From Bacillota bacterium (lineage in GTDB: Bacteria > Bacillota > Clostridia > Caldicoprobacterales > Xylanivirgaceae), in assembly GCA_023621995.1 (NCBI GenBank), contig JAMOAB010000003.1:1-61680 (forward strand): DNA of 61,680 bases, in the 5' to 3' direction. Within the stretch, counting starts at the first letter, position 1. Each line of letters opens with the position of its first letter. The position numbers were made by a program, and so were the translations under genes. Of the stretch, positions 46,141-55,538 are shown piece by piece. The notes beneath the pieces were generated by a model. That model searched no databases. It was not told the DNA's origin and saw only the letters and a list, made by a program, of their open reading frames with translations.

Positions 46141-46926
46141 ATGCTCAAAGATATAAGATGTTTTGTATTGGATATGGATGGAACTTTTTATCTTGGTTAC
46201 ACATTGATAGATGGCTCACTGGAATTTATTGACACAGTAGTAAAACAGGAAAAGGATTTTCTATTTCTTACCAATAATTCCTCGCGAAGTGGGTCATACT
46301 ATGTAGAGAAGCTAGCTAATATGGGTTGTAACGTAGGTAAGGAAAAGGTTTTTACATCAGGTGAGGCAACTGCCATATACTTGAGTAGGGAGAGAAAATC
46401 AGATAGAATCTATGTACTTGGCACCGAATTTTTAAAGGATGAGCTCTCAGAATATGACATTAAAATTGTAGAAGATGAGCCTGATCTAGTGGTAGTAGGT
46501 TTTGATACTACACTAACTTATGATAAACTCTCTAAGACCTGTACATATATACGAGAAGGTATACCTTTCATAGCTACCCATCCTGACTATAATTGTCCTA
46601 CTGAGGATGGAATGATACCTGATATTGGCGCCATATTGGCATTTATAAAGGCGTCCACTGGCAAGGAGCCAGAGCTAATAATAGGAAAACCCCATGGAGA
46701 GATTGTAAATAGTCTCCTTGAGAAGACTGGTTGTAGAAAAGATGAATTAGCAATAGTGGGAGATAGGTTATATACAGATATTGCCACTGGAGTAAATCAT
46801 GGCATATTGTCCATATTAGTACTTACAGGCGAGACTTCCCTCGAAGACGTAGAAAAGTCTACAATAAAACCCCATATGATATTTGACTCTTTAAAAGATA
46901 TATCAGATGCGCTAAAGGAACTTTGA
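46141..46926 (+). CDS. HAD-IIA phosphatase (NagD-like)
   Basis: A 261-residue HAD hydrolase. Motif I LDMDGTFYLG, motif II FLTNNSSRSG, the C2-type cap between, Lys in GKPHGEIV and motif III VGDRLYTDIATG are all present. Substrate is a phosphorylated sugar or nucleotide, not determined. ATG 46141 follows AAAGGAG. It is ~118 bp ahead of purL, and the gap contains its own promoter elements. Confidence 0.9.
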   Translation: MLKDIRCFVLDMDGTFYLGYTLIDGSLEFIDTVVKQEKDFLFLTNNSSRSGSYYVEKLANMGCNVGKEKVFTSGEATAIYLSRERKSDRIYVLGTEFLKDELSEYDIKIVEDEPDLVVVGFDTTLTYDKLSKTCTYIREGIPFIATHPDYNCPTEDGMIPDIGAILAFIKASTGKEPELIIGKPHGEIVNSLLEKTGCRKDELAIVGDRLYTDIATGVNHGILSILVLTGETSLEDVEKSTIKPHMIFDSLKDISDALKEL

Positions 46927-46929
46927 CTA

Positions 46930-47026
46930 TATAGGTAAACATTTTTTTGTTAAAGACTTTTTTCATTTAGGTATTTATCCAAACCCAAAAAGCTGTTATA
47001 ATAAGCATATAAAGTGTTTACCTATA
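46930..47026. repeat. 12-bp inverted repeat flanking the purL promoter region
   Basis: TATAGGTAAACA (46930-46941) and TGTTTACCTATA (47015-47026) are perfect inverted copies, 73 bp apart. TATAAT at about 46997 and a TTATCC 16 bp upstream form a possible promoter between them. It is not a purine riboswitch or a known PurBox. Confidence 0.55.
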
Positions 47027-47043
47027 ATTAAGGAGGAAATGAA

Positions 47044-50000
47044 GTGGAAGATAGGATTAGACGATTGTTCGTAGAAAGACGGGAAGACCTAAACGTAGAA
47101 GCTACCAACCTCTTAAATGATCTTAAGAAAAATTTAAAGATAGATGGGCTGGAAGCTGTCAGAATAATAGACAGGTATGATATAGAAGGAGTTACAGACG
47201 AAGAATATGAACTTGCCTGTACCACTGTATTTTCACAGCCCAGTATTGACCTTCTGTATGATGAAGATATAGATTTGCCTGAAGGAAGTAGAGCTTTTAT
47301 GGTAGAGCTCTTGCCAGGACAATATGATAGCAGAGCGGGTCTTGCAAAAGAAGCATTGTATATTATGACAAAGGGAAAGGACGTAGAAGTAAAATCGGCA
47401 ACTCTCATTGTGCTTGAGGGGAATATAACCGATGGGGATTTTGCCAATATAAAAACTTACCTCATAAATCCTGTGGAGTGTAGGGAAGCCTCCTTGGATA
47501 AGCCATCTACTCTCAATATGGAAACAGAGGCTCCTAGAGCCGTAGAGATACTGCACGGCTTTATAAATATGGATAGGGAAGAACTTGAAACATTTCTAGA
47601 GGATAGGGGTCTTGCCATGAGCATGGCAGATCTCATGTTATGCCAAAATTATTTTAGGGATACGGAAAAACGGGATCCAACTATAACGGAAATTAGAGTA
47701 TTAGATACCTATTGGTCAGATCATTGTCGCCATACTACATTTTCTACCCATATAGACAAGATAGATATGGAAAGTGGTAAATTTACACAACCCATAAAGA
47801 TGACCTATAAAAGCTACCTACAATCTAGGGATTATGTATATGATAAGGAAAGGCCCATAACCCTCATGGACATAGCCACTATTGGCATGAAGGAATTAAA
47901 AAAGAAGGGTATCTTAGATAATCTTGATGAATCTGAAGAGATAAATGCAGCTAGCATAGTAGTTCCAGTCGAAGTAGATGGGGAAGAAGAAGAGTGGCTC
48001 ATCATGTTTAAAAATGAGACACATAATCATCCTACAGAAATAGAACCCTTTGGAGGTGCAGCTACCTGTCTAGGTGGCGCCATACGGGATCCCCTTTCAG
48101 GGAGGTCTTACGTATATCAAGCCATGAGGATAACAGGGAGTGGCGATCCTAGAACTCCCATAGAAGATACTTTGCCCGGGAAATTGCCTCAGAGAACTAT
48201 AACCACTACCGCTGCTGAAGGGTATAGTTCATATGGCAATGGAATAGGACTTCCAGCAGGTCATGTGGCTGAGGTATATCATGATGGTTTCGTAGCCAAA
48301 CGTATGGAACTTGGTGCAGTTATAGCTGCAGCGCCTAAAGATAATGTGGTTCGAGAGAGCCCCAAACCAGGAGATGTTGTCGTCCTGCTAGGTGGAAGAA
48401 CCGGCAGGGACGGATGTGGTGGTGCAACTGGTTCATCAAAGGCCCATACAGAGACTTCCATAGAGACCTGCAGTGCAGAGGTTCAAAAGGGTAATCCTGT
48501 AGAAGAGCGAAAGATACAGAGACTTTTTAGAAAGAGTCATATAGCACGTATGATAAAAAAATGTAATGACTTTGGTGCAGGAGGAGTGTCTGTAGCCATT
48601 GGAGAGCTGGCCCCAGGCCTTGACATAGATTTAGATAAGGTGCCTGTAAAATATGAAGGACTAGACGGGACAGAGCTTGCCATATCTGAATCACAAGAAC
48701 GCATGGCAGTTGTACTAGATAGAAAAGACGTAGAGAGCTTTATAAAAGGGGCTAGGGATGAGAATCTAGAGGCAACAAAAGTAGCTGTAGTGACAGAGGA
48801 AGAACGACTAGTAATCAGATGGAGGGGCGAGGCAATTGTAGATATATCTAGGGAATTTTTAGATACCAATGGTGCGACCCAAACAGCTAATGTATATATA
48901 AAGGCTCCCGGCGAAGATGACATATATTTTGAAAGGGCGACAAATAGTGACCATGATATATGTGTTGCTTGGCTAGATAAGCTATCTGATCTAAATGTAT
49001 GCAGTCAAAGAGGTTTGGTTGAGAGATTCGATAGCACAATAGGCGCTGGCACCGTCCTTGCTCCCTTTGGTGGTAAGTATCAGCTTACCCCTGCCCAGGC
49101 AATGGTAGCCAAAGTACCTGTTTTAGACGGTGAAACTAACACGGCAACTATTATGAGCCATGGTTACAATCCATATTTATCAGAGTGGAGTCCATTTCAT
49201 GGTGGAGTATATTCCATAGTGGAGGCAGTTTCAAAGATAGTAGCTGTAGGAGGCGATTATAGACGGACCCGTCTATCTCTGCAAGAATATTTTGAGCGTC
49301 TGGGAGACGATCCCACAAAGTGGGGTAAACCCTTTGCAGCCCTACTTGGTGCATATAAAGCCCAAACTGCCCTCGGACTTCCATCCATAGGAGGAAAGGA
49401 CAGTATGTCAGGAACATTTAATGGTATTGACGTTCCTCCTACTGTCGTGGCATTTGCTGTAAATACAGTGGATATAAGGACTGCAATATCACCAGAGTTT
49501 AAGAAAGCAGGAAGTAGAGTTGTACTGCTAAGCCTACCTATGGACGATAAATATCTGCCAGATTTTAGTGAGTTGGATAAAAACTATACGCTAGTTAAGG
49601 AGCTCATAGATGGGGGCAAGATACTCTCTGCCCATACAGTGGGGAGTGGTGGTCTATGTGAAGCCCTATCTAAGATGTGCTTTGGAAATATGTTAGGTTT
49701 TGTATTTGATGGTATTCCTAAGGCTAGGGAAGTATTTATGCCAGCTTATGGATCCCTTGTGCTAGAGATAGCTGAAGATGATAATATAGAAGAACTATTT
49801 AAGGGTACCAATTATAGGGTAATTGGTCGCACCCAAACAGATAGACGAATTGTCATAGGTGATGTGAGTATATCCTTAAATGAGGCTTTGGCTACATGGC
49901 AAAAACCTTTAGAAGATGTATTTCCAACTGAGCCCCAAATACAAAGTGGAGCTACTCCTAAGGAATATATCTATAGAGAGACAAATAGAAGACTGGCCAC

Positions 50001-50808
50001 TACGAGTGTGAAGCCTAGAGTCCTCATTCCTGTGTTTCCTGGAACTAATGGCGAGTATGATGCGGCAAGGGCATTTCTAAAGGCAGGAGCAGCTGTGGAT
50101 GTGGAGATATTTAAAAACATGTCACCTTCTGACATAGAAAATTCATTAGATGCCCTGGCAAAGAGCATTAAAAATGCTCATATTATTATGCTGCCAGGGG
50201 GAATTGGTGTGTGTAACGAGCCAGAGAGTGGTGCAGCTTCACTGGTAGCTACATTTATGCATGATAAAATCTGTGATGCAATTATGGAATTTTTAAATAG
50301 ACGAGATGGTCTCATACTTGGAGTTGGCAGTGGTTTTTCTGCACTTATAAAATTAGGACTCTTACCATATGGCGAGATTAGAAAACCCAATAAGGTAGAA
50401 GTGGGACTTGCATGTAGTAGCCTTGGACGACATGTATCTAGTATTGTACACACAAAAGTAGTGTCTAATAAGTCGCCTTGGCTCATGTTTACAGAACCAG
50501 GTGATATATATACTCTGCCTGTGTCCCATGCTGGAGGAAGGTTCATTGCTTCAAAAGAGGCCATAGATACACTGGCTGAAAATGGGCAGATAGCTACCCA
50601 ATATGTAGATTTAGAAGGAAGAACTACAATGGATGTGCCCTTTAATCCAAATGGATCTATGGAAGCAATAGAAGGTATAACTAGTCCAGATGGAAGGATA
50701 TTAGGTAGGCTTGGACATCCAGAGAGGTTAGACAAGAATACACTTATAAATGTACCAGGGAATATGGATATGTCCATATTTAAAGGAGCAGTAGCATATT
50801 TTAAATAA
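47044..50808 (+). CDS. purL: Phosphoribosylformylglycinamidine synthase, single-chain, with degenerate glutaminase domain
   Basis: Converts FGAR to FGAM in purine synthesis. GTG 47044 follows AGGAGG and gives MEDRIRRLFVERREDLNVEA, the family start with its PurS-like part. Two AIRS-type halves follow (KNETHNHPTEIEPFGGAATC; PSIGGKDSMSGTFNG) and a C-terminal GATase-like domain from ~980. In the latter the usual GICNGFQ reads GVGSGFS, so the catalytic Cys is Gly1095, and SHGEGRF reads SHAGGRF, keeping His1162 but losing the triad Glu (Gly1164). GTNCEYD is GTNGEYD as well. Synthase half looks intact; glutamine hydrolysis looks lost. Confidence 0.92.
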   Translation: MEDRIRRLFVERREDLNVEATNLLNDLKKNLKIDGLEAVRIIDRYDIEGVTDEEYELACTTVFSQPSIDLLYDEDIDLPEGSRAFMVELLPGQYDSRAGLAKEALYIMTKGKDVEVKSATLIVLEGNITDGDFANIKTYLINPVECREASLDKPSTLNMETEAPRAVEILHGFINMDREELETFLEDRGLAMSMADLMLCQNYFRDTEKRDPTITEIRVLDTYWSDHCRHTTFSTHIDKIDMESGKFTQPIKMTYKSYLQSRDYVYDKERPITLMDIATIGMKELKKKGILDNLDESEEINAASIVVPVEVDGEEEEWLIMFKNETHNHPTEIEPFGGAATCLGGAIRDPLSGRSYVYQAMRITGSGDPRTPIEDTLPGKLPQRTITTTAAEGYSSYGNGIGLPAGHVAEVYHDGFVAKRMELGAVIAAAPKDNVVRESPKPGDVVVLLGGRTGRDGCGGATGSSKAHTETSIETCSAEVQKGNPVEERKIQRLFRKSHIARMIKKCNDFGAGGVSVAIGELAPGLDIDLDKVPVKYEGLDGTELAISESQERMAVVLDRKDVESFIKGARDENLEATKVAVVTEEERLVIRWRGEAIVDISREFLDTNGATQTANVYIKAPGEDDIYFERATNSDHDICVAWLDKLSDLNVCSQRGLVERFDSTIGAGTVLAPFGGKYQLTPAQAMVAKVPVLDGETNTATIMSHGYNPYLSEWSPFHGGVYSIVEAVSKIVAVGGDYRRTRLSLQEYFERLGDDPTKWGKPFAALLGAYKAQTALGLPSIGGKDSMSGTFNGIDVPPTVVAFAVNTVDIRTAISPEFKKAGSRVVLLSLPMDDKYLPDFSELDKNYTLVKELIDGGKILSAHTVGSGGLCEALSKMCFGNMLGFVFDGIPKAREVFMPAYGSLVLEIAEDDNIEELFKGTNYRVIGRTQTDRRIVIGDVSISLNEALATWQKPLEDVFPTEPQIQSGATPKEYIYRETNRRLATTSVKPRVLIPVFPGTNGEYDAARAFLKAGAAVDVEIFKNMSPSDIENSLDALAKSIKNAHIIMLPGGIGVCNEPESGAASLVATFMHDKICDAIMEFLNRRDGLILGVGSGFSALIKLGLLPYGEIRKPNKVEVGLACSSLGRHVSSIVHTKVVSNKSPWLMFTEPGDIYTLPVSHAGGRFIASKEAIDTLAENGQIATQYVDLEGRTTMDVPFNPNGSMEAIEGITSPDGRILGRLGHPERLDKNTLINVPGNMDMSIFKGAVAYFK

Positions 50809-50823
50809 TTGTATTAGAAAAAC

Positions 50824-50873
50824 AAAAATATGGGGAGCTTGGGGTTTTAACCCCATTGTGCTCCCCATATTTT
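50824..50873. terminator. Nested hairpin between purL and the HxlR gene
   Basis: AAAATATGGGGAGC pairs with GCTCCCCATATTTT, and inside it TGGGGTTTTAACCCCA forms a second stem. It ends inside the 3' part of the opposite hxlR-like gene and can stop both. Confidence 0.8.
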
Positions 50874-51176
50874 CATTTCTTTTATTATATTTTTTAAACT
50901 CTTGCCCTTTTCCGTCAAGGTATATTCAACAGTAGGTGGAACAGTGGGATAGGCAGTACGAGTAACTACACCATGCTTTTCCAATTCTTTAAGTCGTTCG
51001 GACAGTGTTTTAGGGCTTATGCCCTTAAGGGACTTACGCAGTTCTCCAAACCTTTTGGTGCCTTCAAATAGATCGCGTATGATAAGGAATGTCCATTTAG
51101 CTCCGAGAATATTAAGAGTTTTTTCTATGGAACATTCTGATCCATCGCTATATTCTAATGTGGTTTTCTGCTTCAT
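50847..51176 (-). CDS. HxlR-family transcriptional regulator
   Basis: A 109-residue winged helix protein: CSIEKTLNILGAKWTFLIIR near the N-terminus, with the conserved Cys often used as a redox sensor, RFGELRKSLKGISPKTLSER as the recognition helix and VEYTLTEKGKSL at the wing. Target unknown. Single gene; its last codons lie in the purL terminator hairpin. Confidence 0.9.
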   Translation of the reverse strand: MKQKTTLEYSDGSECSIEKTLNILGAKWTFLIIRDLFEGTKRFGELRKSLKGISPKTLSERLKELEKHGVVTRTAYPTVPPTVEYTLTEKGKSLKNIIKEMKIWGAQWG

Positions 51177-51253
51177 CAGTCAACTCTCCCCCCAATATAA
51201 CAATTTATAAAAAACATACCTACTATCAATAGTATACTCATCCCAATTATACT

Positions 51254-51287
51254 ATAAAAAAAGGGACTTATCAACAGATAAGTTCCC
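51254..51287 (-). terminator. Terminator of the MCP gene
   Basis: GGGACTTAT (51263-51271) pairs with ATAAGTTCCC (to 51287) with one bulge; the minus strand then runs into TTTTTTT. Confidence 0.75.
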
Positions 51288-51312
51288 ATATAATTATCCA
51301 TGGTGGAAAGGG

Positions 51313-52581
51313 TTAAACTTTATATAGGTCTGTGTACTTTTTAAGTTCTAAGGCAAGCCTATTGAGATCCTTAGCTGAACCTACCATCTCTTCTATGAAC
51401 TCTTTCTGTGCTTGAGTGCTAGCAGCTACTTCCTCGCTTGCGGCAGCAGCTTCTTGTGATACCGCAGATATGTTCTGTATGGCATCTATTACGTCGTTTT
51501 TGTCCTTCTCCATGATTTCTGCTGCCCTAATGGCTTCGTCTATCTTGATAAGGATTTCATCTATGCTATTAGCAATTTGTACAAACACTTGGGAGGTATT
51601 GTCCACAGCCTTTGTCTGCTCTTCAACTACATAATCTAATGCCGTCATGACACTGGTTACTGTATCTGCATCCTTCATTATATCTTCTACGAGTTGCTCT
51701 ATCTCTTCTGTTGCCCTTTTACTATTATCTGCCAGTGTGCGTATCTCATCAGCCACAACTGCAAATCCTCTTCCAGCATCGCCGGCTCTAGCTGCTTCGA
51801 TGGCAGCGTTAAGTGCCAATAGATTGGTCTGCTCAGCGATGGTATTTATAGCAGATACAAACTCTCCAATATTGTTAGTCTTTTCGACGAAATTGTTTAT
51901 AAATTGTAAGACCTCTTCTGTAGCCTTTTCGTTTTCTACGCTTACATCCTTGAGACTATTTAAAGTCTTCATACCCTCTTCATTCATTGTCTTCATATGT
52001 TCTGAGGATATCCCTACATCTTCGGCGTGCTTTGCCACATTGGCAATTTGATTGGAGAGATTTGTTATAAGTCCTACTCCTCTTTCGGCCTCGGCTGCCT
52101 GTTCAGATGCTCCGTGTGCAATTTCATTTGTGGTGGTGGCAATATCGTCTATGGCCTCATTTAATTTACCAGAATTGCTACTTAACATTTCCGATGAGTC
52201 TACCAAACGTACTGAAAGATCCTTAAGAGAAGCCATTATAGATTTTAGATCGGCAATCATGTTGTTGAGACTAGAGGATACTGCTTCCAAACCTTCAAAT
52301 TGGGAAATGTCTAAAGTGTGTTTTAGATCCTTATTTTTGATCCTATCCATCATATAGACAATAGAATTTATCTTATTGTCTGCACTTTTGGATACTAAAT
52401 ATATTAGTCCTTCAACTAATAAAAGCTTAAATATGAGTACTATAGCAAATTGAGATCCTGAAAGCCTTGCAATGGACTTTACTATTATAGATATGACGAG
52501 AGTGAGCACAGCTCCAGTAATCAAAGGTTGTTTGAGTAGTAAGCCAGTAATTTTTTGACCAATAGTCTTTTTATCTTCCAT
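51313..52581 (-). CDS. Methyl-accepting chemotaxis protein without an external sensor domain
   Basis: A 422-residue receptor with two closely spaced helices near the N-terminus (about 18-38 and 45-62, leaving only a few residues outside), a short HAMP-like linker and the coiled-coil signalling domain with the hairpin tip [20 protein letters not shown] followed by [19 protein letters not shown]. With no ligand-binding domain it may sense the membrane, or energy state, or another protein. No che genes are nearby. Start ATG 52581 follows AGGAGG-type sequence. Confidence 0.9.
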   Translation of the reverse strand: MEDKKTIGQKITGLLLKQPLITGAVLTLVISIIVKSIARLSGSQFAIVLIFKLLLVEGLIYLVSKSADNKINSIVYMMDRIKNKDLKHTLDISQFEGLEAVSSSLNNMIADLKSIMASLKDLSVRLVDSSEMLSSNSGKLNEAIDDIATTTNEIAHGASEQAAEAERGVGLITNLSNQIANVAKHAEDVGISSEHMKTMNEEGMKTLNSLKDVSVENEKATEEVLQFINNFVEKTNNIGEFVSAINTIAEQTNLLALNAAIEAARAGDAGRGFAVVADEIRTLADNSKRATEEIEQLVEDIMKDADTVTSVMTALDYVVEEQTKAVDNTSQVFVQIANSIDEILIKIDEAIRAAEIMEKDKNDVIDAIQNISAVSQEAAAASEEVAASTQAQKEFIEEMVGSAKDLNRLALELKKYTDLYKV

Positions 52582-52815
52582 TTCCCCATAAAACCTCCTT
52601 GTCGAAAAATATGTATATATGTCATATTATAACATCTGATGACTAAAATGGCAAAAATAAAGGGCTAAATAATGCTAAATACCTACTAGCGTTATGATAA
52701 TCTATATCTTTCTTTGTGTTATTGAATACATTTTGCCAATATATTAAAATATTATGTGTTTTTTTATATTATTTGCATTTTTAGGAGTATGTAATTGAAG
52801 ATATGGAAAGGAATA

Positions 52816-52844
52816 TTGACACCTAATAGACAATTGTATACAAT
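52816..52844 (+). promoter_or_regulatory. Aconitase promoter with overlapping GntR-type operator
   Basis: TTGACA at 52816-52821, 17-base spacer, TACAAT at 52839-52844. A perfect 12-bp palindrome ATTGTATACAAT (52833-52844) covers the -10 box. Its core GTATAC with flanking T-x-GT...AC-x-A fits the consensus of FadR/FCD-type GntR regulators, and such a gene follows aconitase. Confidence 0.65.
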
Positions 52845-52882
52845 AATACTGAAGATATATGATAATTAAAGGAGGAAGGGTA

Positions 52883-54808
52883 TTGGGGAAGAATATAGTA
52901 GAAAAGGTAATAGAGAATCATCTCATATCAGGTGAGATGAAGGCTGGTGAGGAAATAGCCATAAAAATCGACCAAACTTTGACCCAAGATTCTACAGGTA
53001 CAATGGCATACCTACAATTTGAAGCCATTGGCGTACCAGAGGTAAAGACTAAGAGGTCGGTAGCCTATATCGATCATAACACACTACAGGCAGGGTTTGA
53101 AAATGCCGATGATCATAGATATATACAGACAGTTGCATCAAAACATGGCATATATTTTTCCCGTCCTGGCAATGGTATATGTCATCAGGTTCATCTAGAG
53201 AGATTTGGACGCCCAGGTTTTACACTTTTAGGTTCTGACAGCCATACACCTACAGGTGGAGGCATAGGCATGCTTGCCATAGGTGCAGGGGGCCTAGATG
53301 TAGCAGTTGCAATGGCAGGTGGCCCCTACCATTTGACTATGCCCAAGGTATGCAAAGTAGTGCTTAAGGGCAGGTTAAAACCATGGGTTACTGCAAAGGA
53401 TATAATTTTAGAACTCTTAAGACGACTTACTGTAAAGGGCGGTGTAGGCAAGGTATTTGAATATTCAGGTGAAGGGCTTCAGTACCTTACGGTGCCAGAG
53501 CGGGCGACCATAACCAATATGGGAGCCGAGCTTGGCGCAACCACATCCATATTCCCAAGTGATGAAATGACATATGCCTTTATGAAGGCACAGGGCAGGG
53601 AAGATGAATGGATAGAACTAAGATCAGATGAGGATGCTACTTATGATGAAGAAATTGTAATAGATCTCAGCACATTAGAGCCATTGGTTGCTAAGCCACA
53701 TAGTCCAGATAATGTGGATACAGTAAAGAATGTAGGTCCAATTAAGGTAGACCAGGTATGTATTGGTAGCTGTACCAACTCATCTTATCTAGATCTTATG
53801 AAGGTTGCTCAAATATTAAAAGGTAAGACAGTACATCCAGATGTGAGCCTTGTAATATCCCCTGGGTCTAAGCAGGTATATACCATGCTCGCTCAAAATG
53901 GTGCCTTGGCACACCTAATAGATGCAGGAGCTAGAATATTAGAATCGGCATGTGGTCCTTGCATAGGTATGGGTCAGGCGCCGGCCACAGATGCAGTTTC
54001 AGTTCGTACTTTCAACAGAAACTTCTACGGCAGGAGTGGTACCATGAGTGCAAAGGTATATCTGGCAAGTCCAGAAGTGGCGGTGGCAACTGCACTATCG
54101 GGAGTACTTACAGATCCTCGGGAGCTTGGAGAATATCCCAAGGTAGAGATGCCAAAGAGTTTTGTAATAAATGATAATTCCATAATTCCGCCATCTGAGA
54201 CTCCGGAAGAAGTAGAGGTTGTTAGGGGTCCGAATATAAAGCCCTTCCCTATAAATAAGGAACTTGCAGACAGGGTAGAGGGGGAAGTGCTTCTTACTAT
54301 GGAAGACAATATAACTACTGACCATATAATGCCATCTAATGCAAAGTTACTTCCATATAGATCTAATATACCCCATCTATCTGATTACTGCTTAGCTCCT
54401 GTAGATCCGACTTTCCCCGGGAGGGCAAAGAAGGCGGGAGGCGGCTTTTTGGTAGCAGGACACAACTATGGCCAAGGCTCTAGCCGTGAGCATGCTGCCC
54501 TTGTTCCGTTATATCTTGGAATAAAGGGTGTTATAGCCAAATCATTTGCCCGTATACATGAGGCAAATTTAATAAATTCAGGTATACTCCCCCTTGTATT
54601 TGAAGATGAAACAGATTACCATCGAATAGATAAGGGTGACGTACTTGTGATAGATAATGCTAGGGAACAGGTTAGTGGTGGTAATATTATAACTGTGAGC
54701 AATATGACAAAGGGCTATGATTTTGAGGTTCGATTAGCAGTATCACCAAGGCTTAGAGACGTGTTACTTGCAGGAGGACTTCTCAACTATACAAAGAAGA
54801 ACGCATAG
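52883..54808 (+). CDS. acnA: Aconitate hydratase
   Basis: Interconverts citrate and isocitrate. The 641-residue protein is the short clostridial type: LTQDSTGTMAYLQFEAIG, LLGSDSHTPTGGGIGMLAIG, cluster cysteines in CIGSCTNSS and ESACGPCIGMGQAP, and the swivel domain with GHNYGQGSSREHAAL. The start is TTG 52883: AAAGGAGG lies at 52868-52875, and MGKNIVEKVIENHLISGEMK is the family N-terminus; the earlier ATG 52859 contains that ribosome-binding site. A GntR gene follows 37 bp later. Confidence 0.93.
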   Translation: MGKNIVEKVIENHLISGEMKAGEEIAIKIDQTLTQDSTGTMAYLQFEAIGVPEVKTKRSVAYIDHNTLQAGFENADDHRYIQTVASKHGIYFSRPGNGICHQVHLERFGRPGFTLLGSDSHTPTGGGIGMLAIGAGGLDVAVAMAGGPYHLTMPKVCKVVLKGRLKPWVTAKDIILELLRRLTVKGGVGKVFEYSGEGLQYLTVPERATITNMGAELGATTSIFPSDEMTYAFMKAQGREDEWIELRSDEDATYDEEIVIDLSTLEPLVAKPHSPDNVDTVKNVGPIKVDQVCIGSCTNSSYLDLMKVAQILKGKTVHPDVSLVISPGSKQVYTMLAQNGALAHLIDAGARILESACGPCIGMGQAPATDAVSVRTFNRNFYGRSGTMSAKVYLASPEVAVATALSGVLTDPRELGEYPKVEMPKSFVINDNSIIPPSETPEEVEVVRGPNIKPFPINKELADRVEGEVLLTMEDNITTDHIMPSNAKLLPYRSNIPHLSDYCLAPVDPTFPGRAKKAGGGFLVAGHNYGQGSSREHAALVPLYLGIKGVIAKSFARIHEANLINSGILPLVFEDETDYHRIDKGDVLVIDNAREQVSGGNIITVSNMTKGYDFEVRLAVSPRLRDVLLAGGLLNYTKKNA

Positions 54809-54845
54809 GAGGGTACGACAAATATAAGTTTTAGGAGGGAGCATC

Positions 54846-55520
54846 TTGCCAAAGAGCATTTGGGAAATGGATGTGTATACACAAGGTTCTCTACGTGCCC
54901 AGGTATTTAACAAGATACAGGACGATATAATAAATGGGAGATACGAACCAGGGGACAGCTTGGTTGAGACAAAGCTGGCAGAGGAGCTTGGGGTTAGCAG
55001 AACACCAGTTAGGGAAGCTATACGACAGCTAGAGCTCGAAGGGCTTGTGACATATGTTCCCAATAAGGGTGTGTATGTCACAGGTATTACTGAACAGGAT
55101 ATAGAAGATATCTATACCATAAGGTCATTGGTTGAAGGATTAGCAGTTAGGTGGGCTATAGAACGGATAGAAGCACATCAGCTGAAAGAATTGGAAGAGA
55201 TAGTAGAGCTGATGGAATACTATACAGCTAAAGGTGATATGGAACAGGTTACAAAGCTAGATACACGCTTTCACGATGTAATATACGATGCGTCTAAGAG
55301 CAAGGTACTCAAGAACACTTTAAAAAACCTTCTACGATATATAAAAAAAGCCCGTCTAAGCTCCCTTAAAGTCCCTAAGAGGGCACATAAAGCGTTGGAG
55401 GAGCATAGACAGATATTAGAGGCCTTTAAAAATCATGAGCCGGCAAAGGGAGAGAGGCTCATGATTCGCCATATATCAAGTGCTAGTTCAAATCTACATG
55501 AGAGCATGGGTAATGGATGA
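54846..55520 (+). CDS. GntR-family regulator (FCD type)
   Basis: N-terminal GntR winged helix (QVFNKIQDDIINGRYEPGDS, LAEELGVSRTPVREAIRQLE) and a helical FCD ligand domain with metal-type residues (DTRFHDVIYDAS, EEHRQILEAF). Start TTG 54846 has AGGAGGGA just upstream. Placed directly after aconitase, it probably controls the pair in response to an organic acid such as citrate; the ATTGTATACAAT palindrome on the acnA -10 is its likely site. A further TGTGTATACACA occurs at 54872-54883 inside its own first codons. Confidence 0.88.
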   Translation: MPKSIWEMDVYTQGSLRAQVFNKIQDDIINGRYEPGDSLVETKLAEELGVSRTPVREAIRQLELEGLVTYVPNKGVYVTGITEQDIEDIYTIRSLVEGLAVRWAIERIEAHQLKELEEIVELMEYYTAKGDMEQVTKLDTRFHDVIYDASKSKVLKNTLKNLLRYIKKARLSSLKVPKRAHKALEEHRQILEAFKNHEPAKGERLMIRHISSASSNLHESMGNG

Positions 55521-55538
55521 AGATGGATGAAGCAGGAA

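Noticed and set aside
46927-47043. Purine riboswitch before purL
   Set aside because: The conserved three-way-junction core with its loop sequences is absent.
50178-50777. Long open frame on the minus strand inside purL
   Set aside because: It is the antisense of a strongly coding region, has no ribosome-binding site and no family resemblance. Similar antisense frames at 10074-10616, 21142-21684 and 34078-34584 were dropped for the same reason.
54872-54883. TGTGTATACACA inside gntR as a second operator feature
   Set aside because: It is in coding sequence and could be chance; kept only as a note under the acnA operator.
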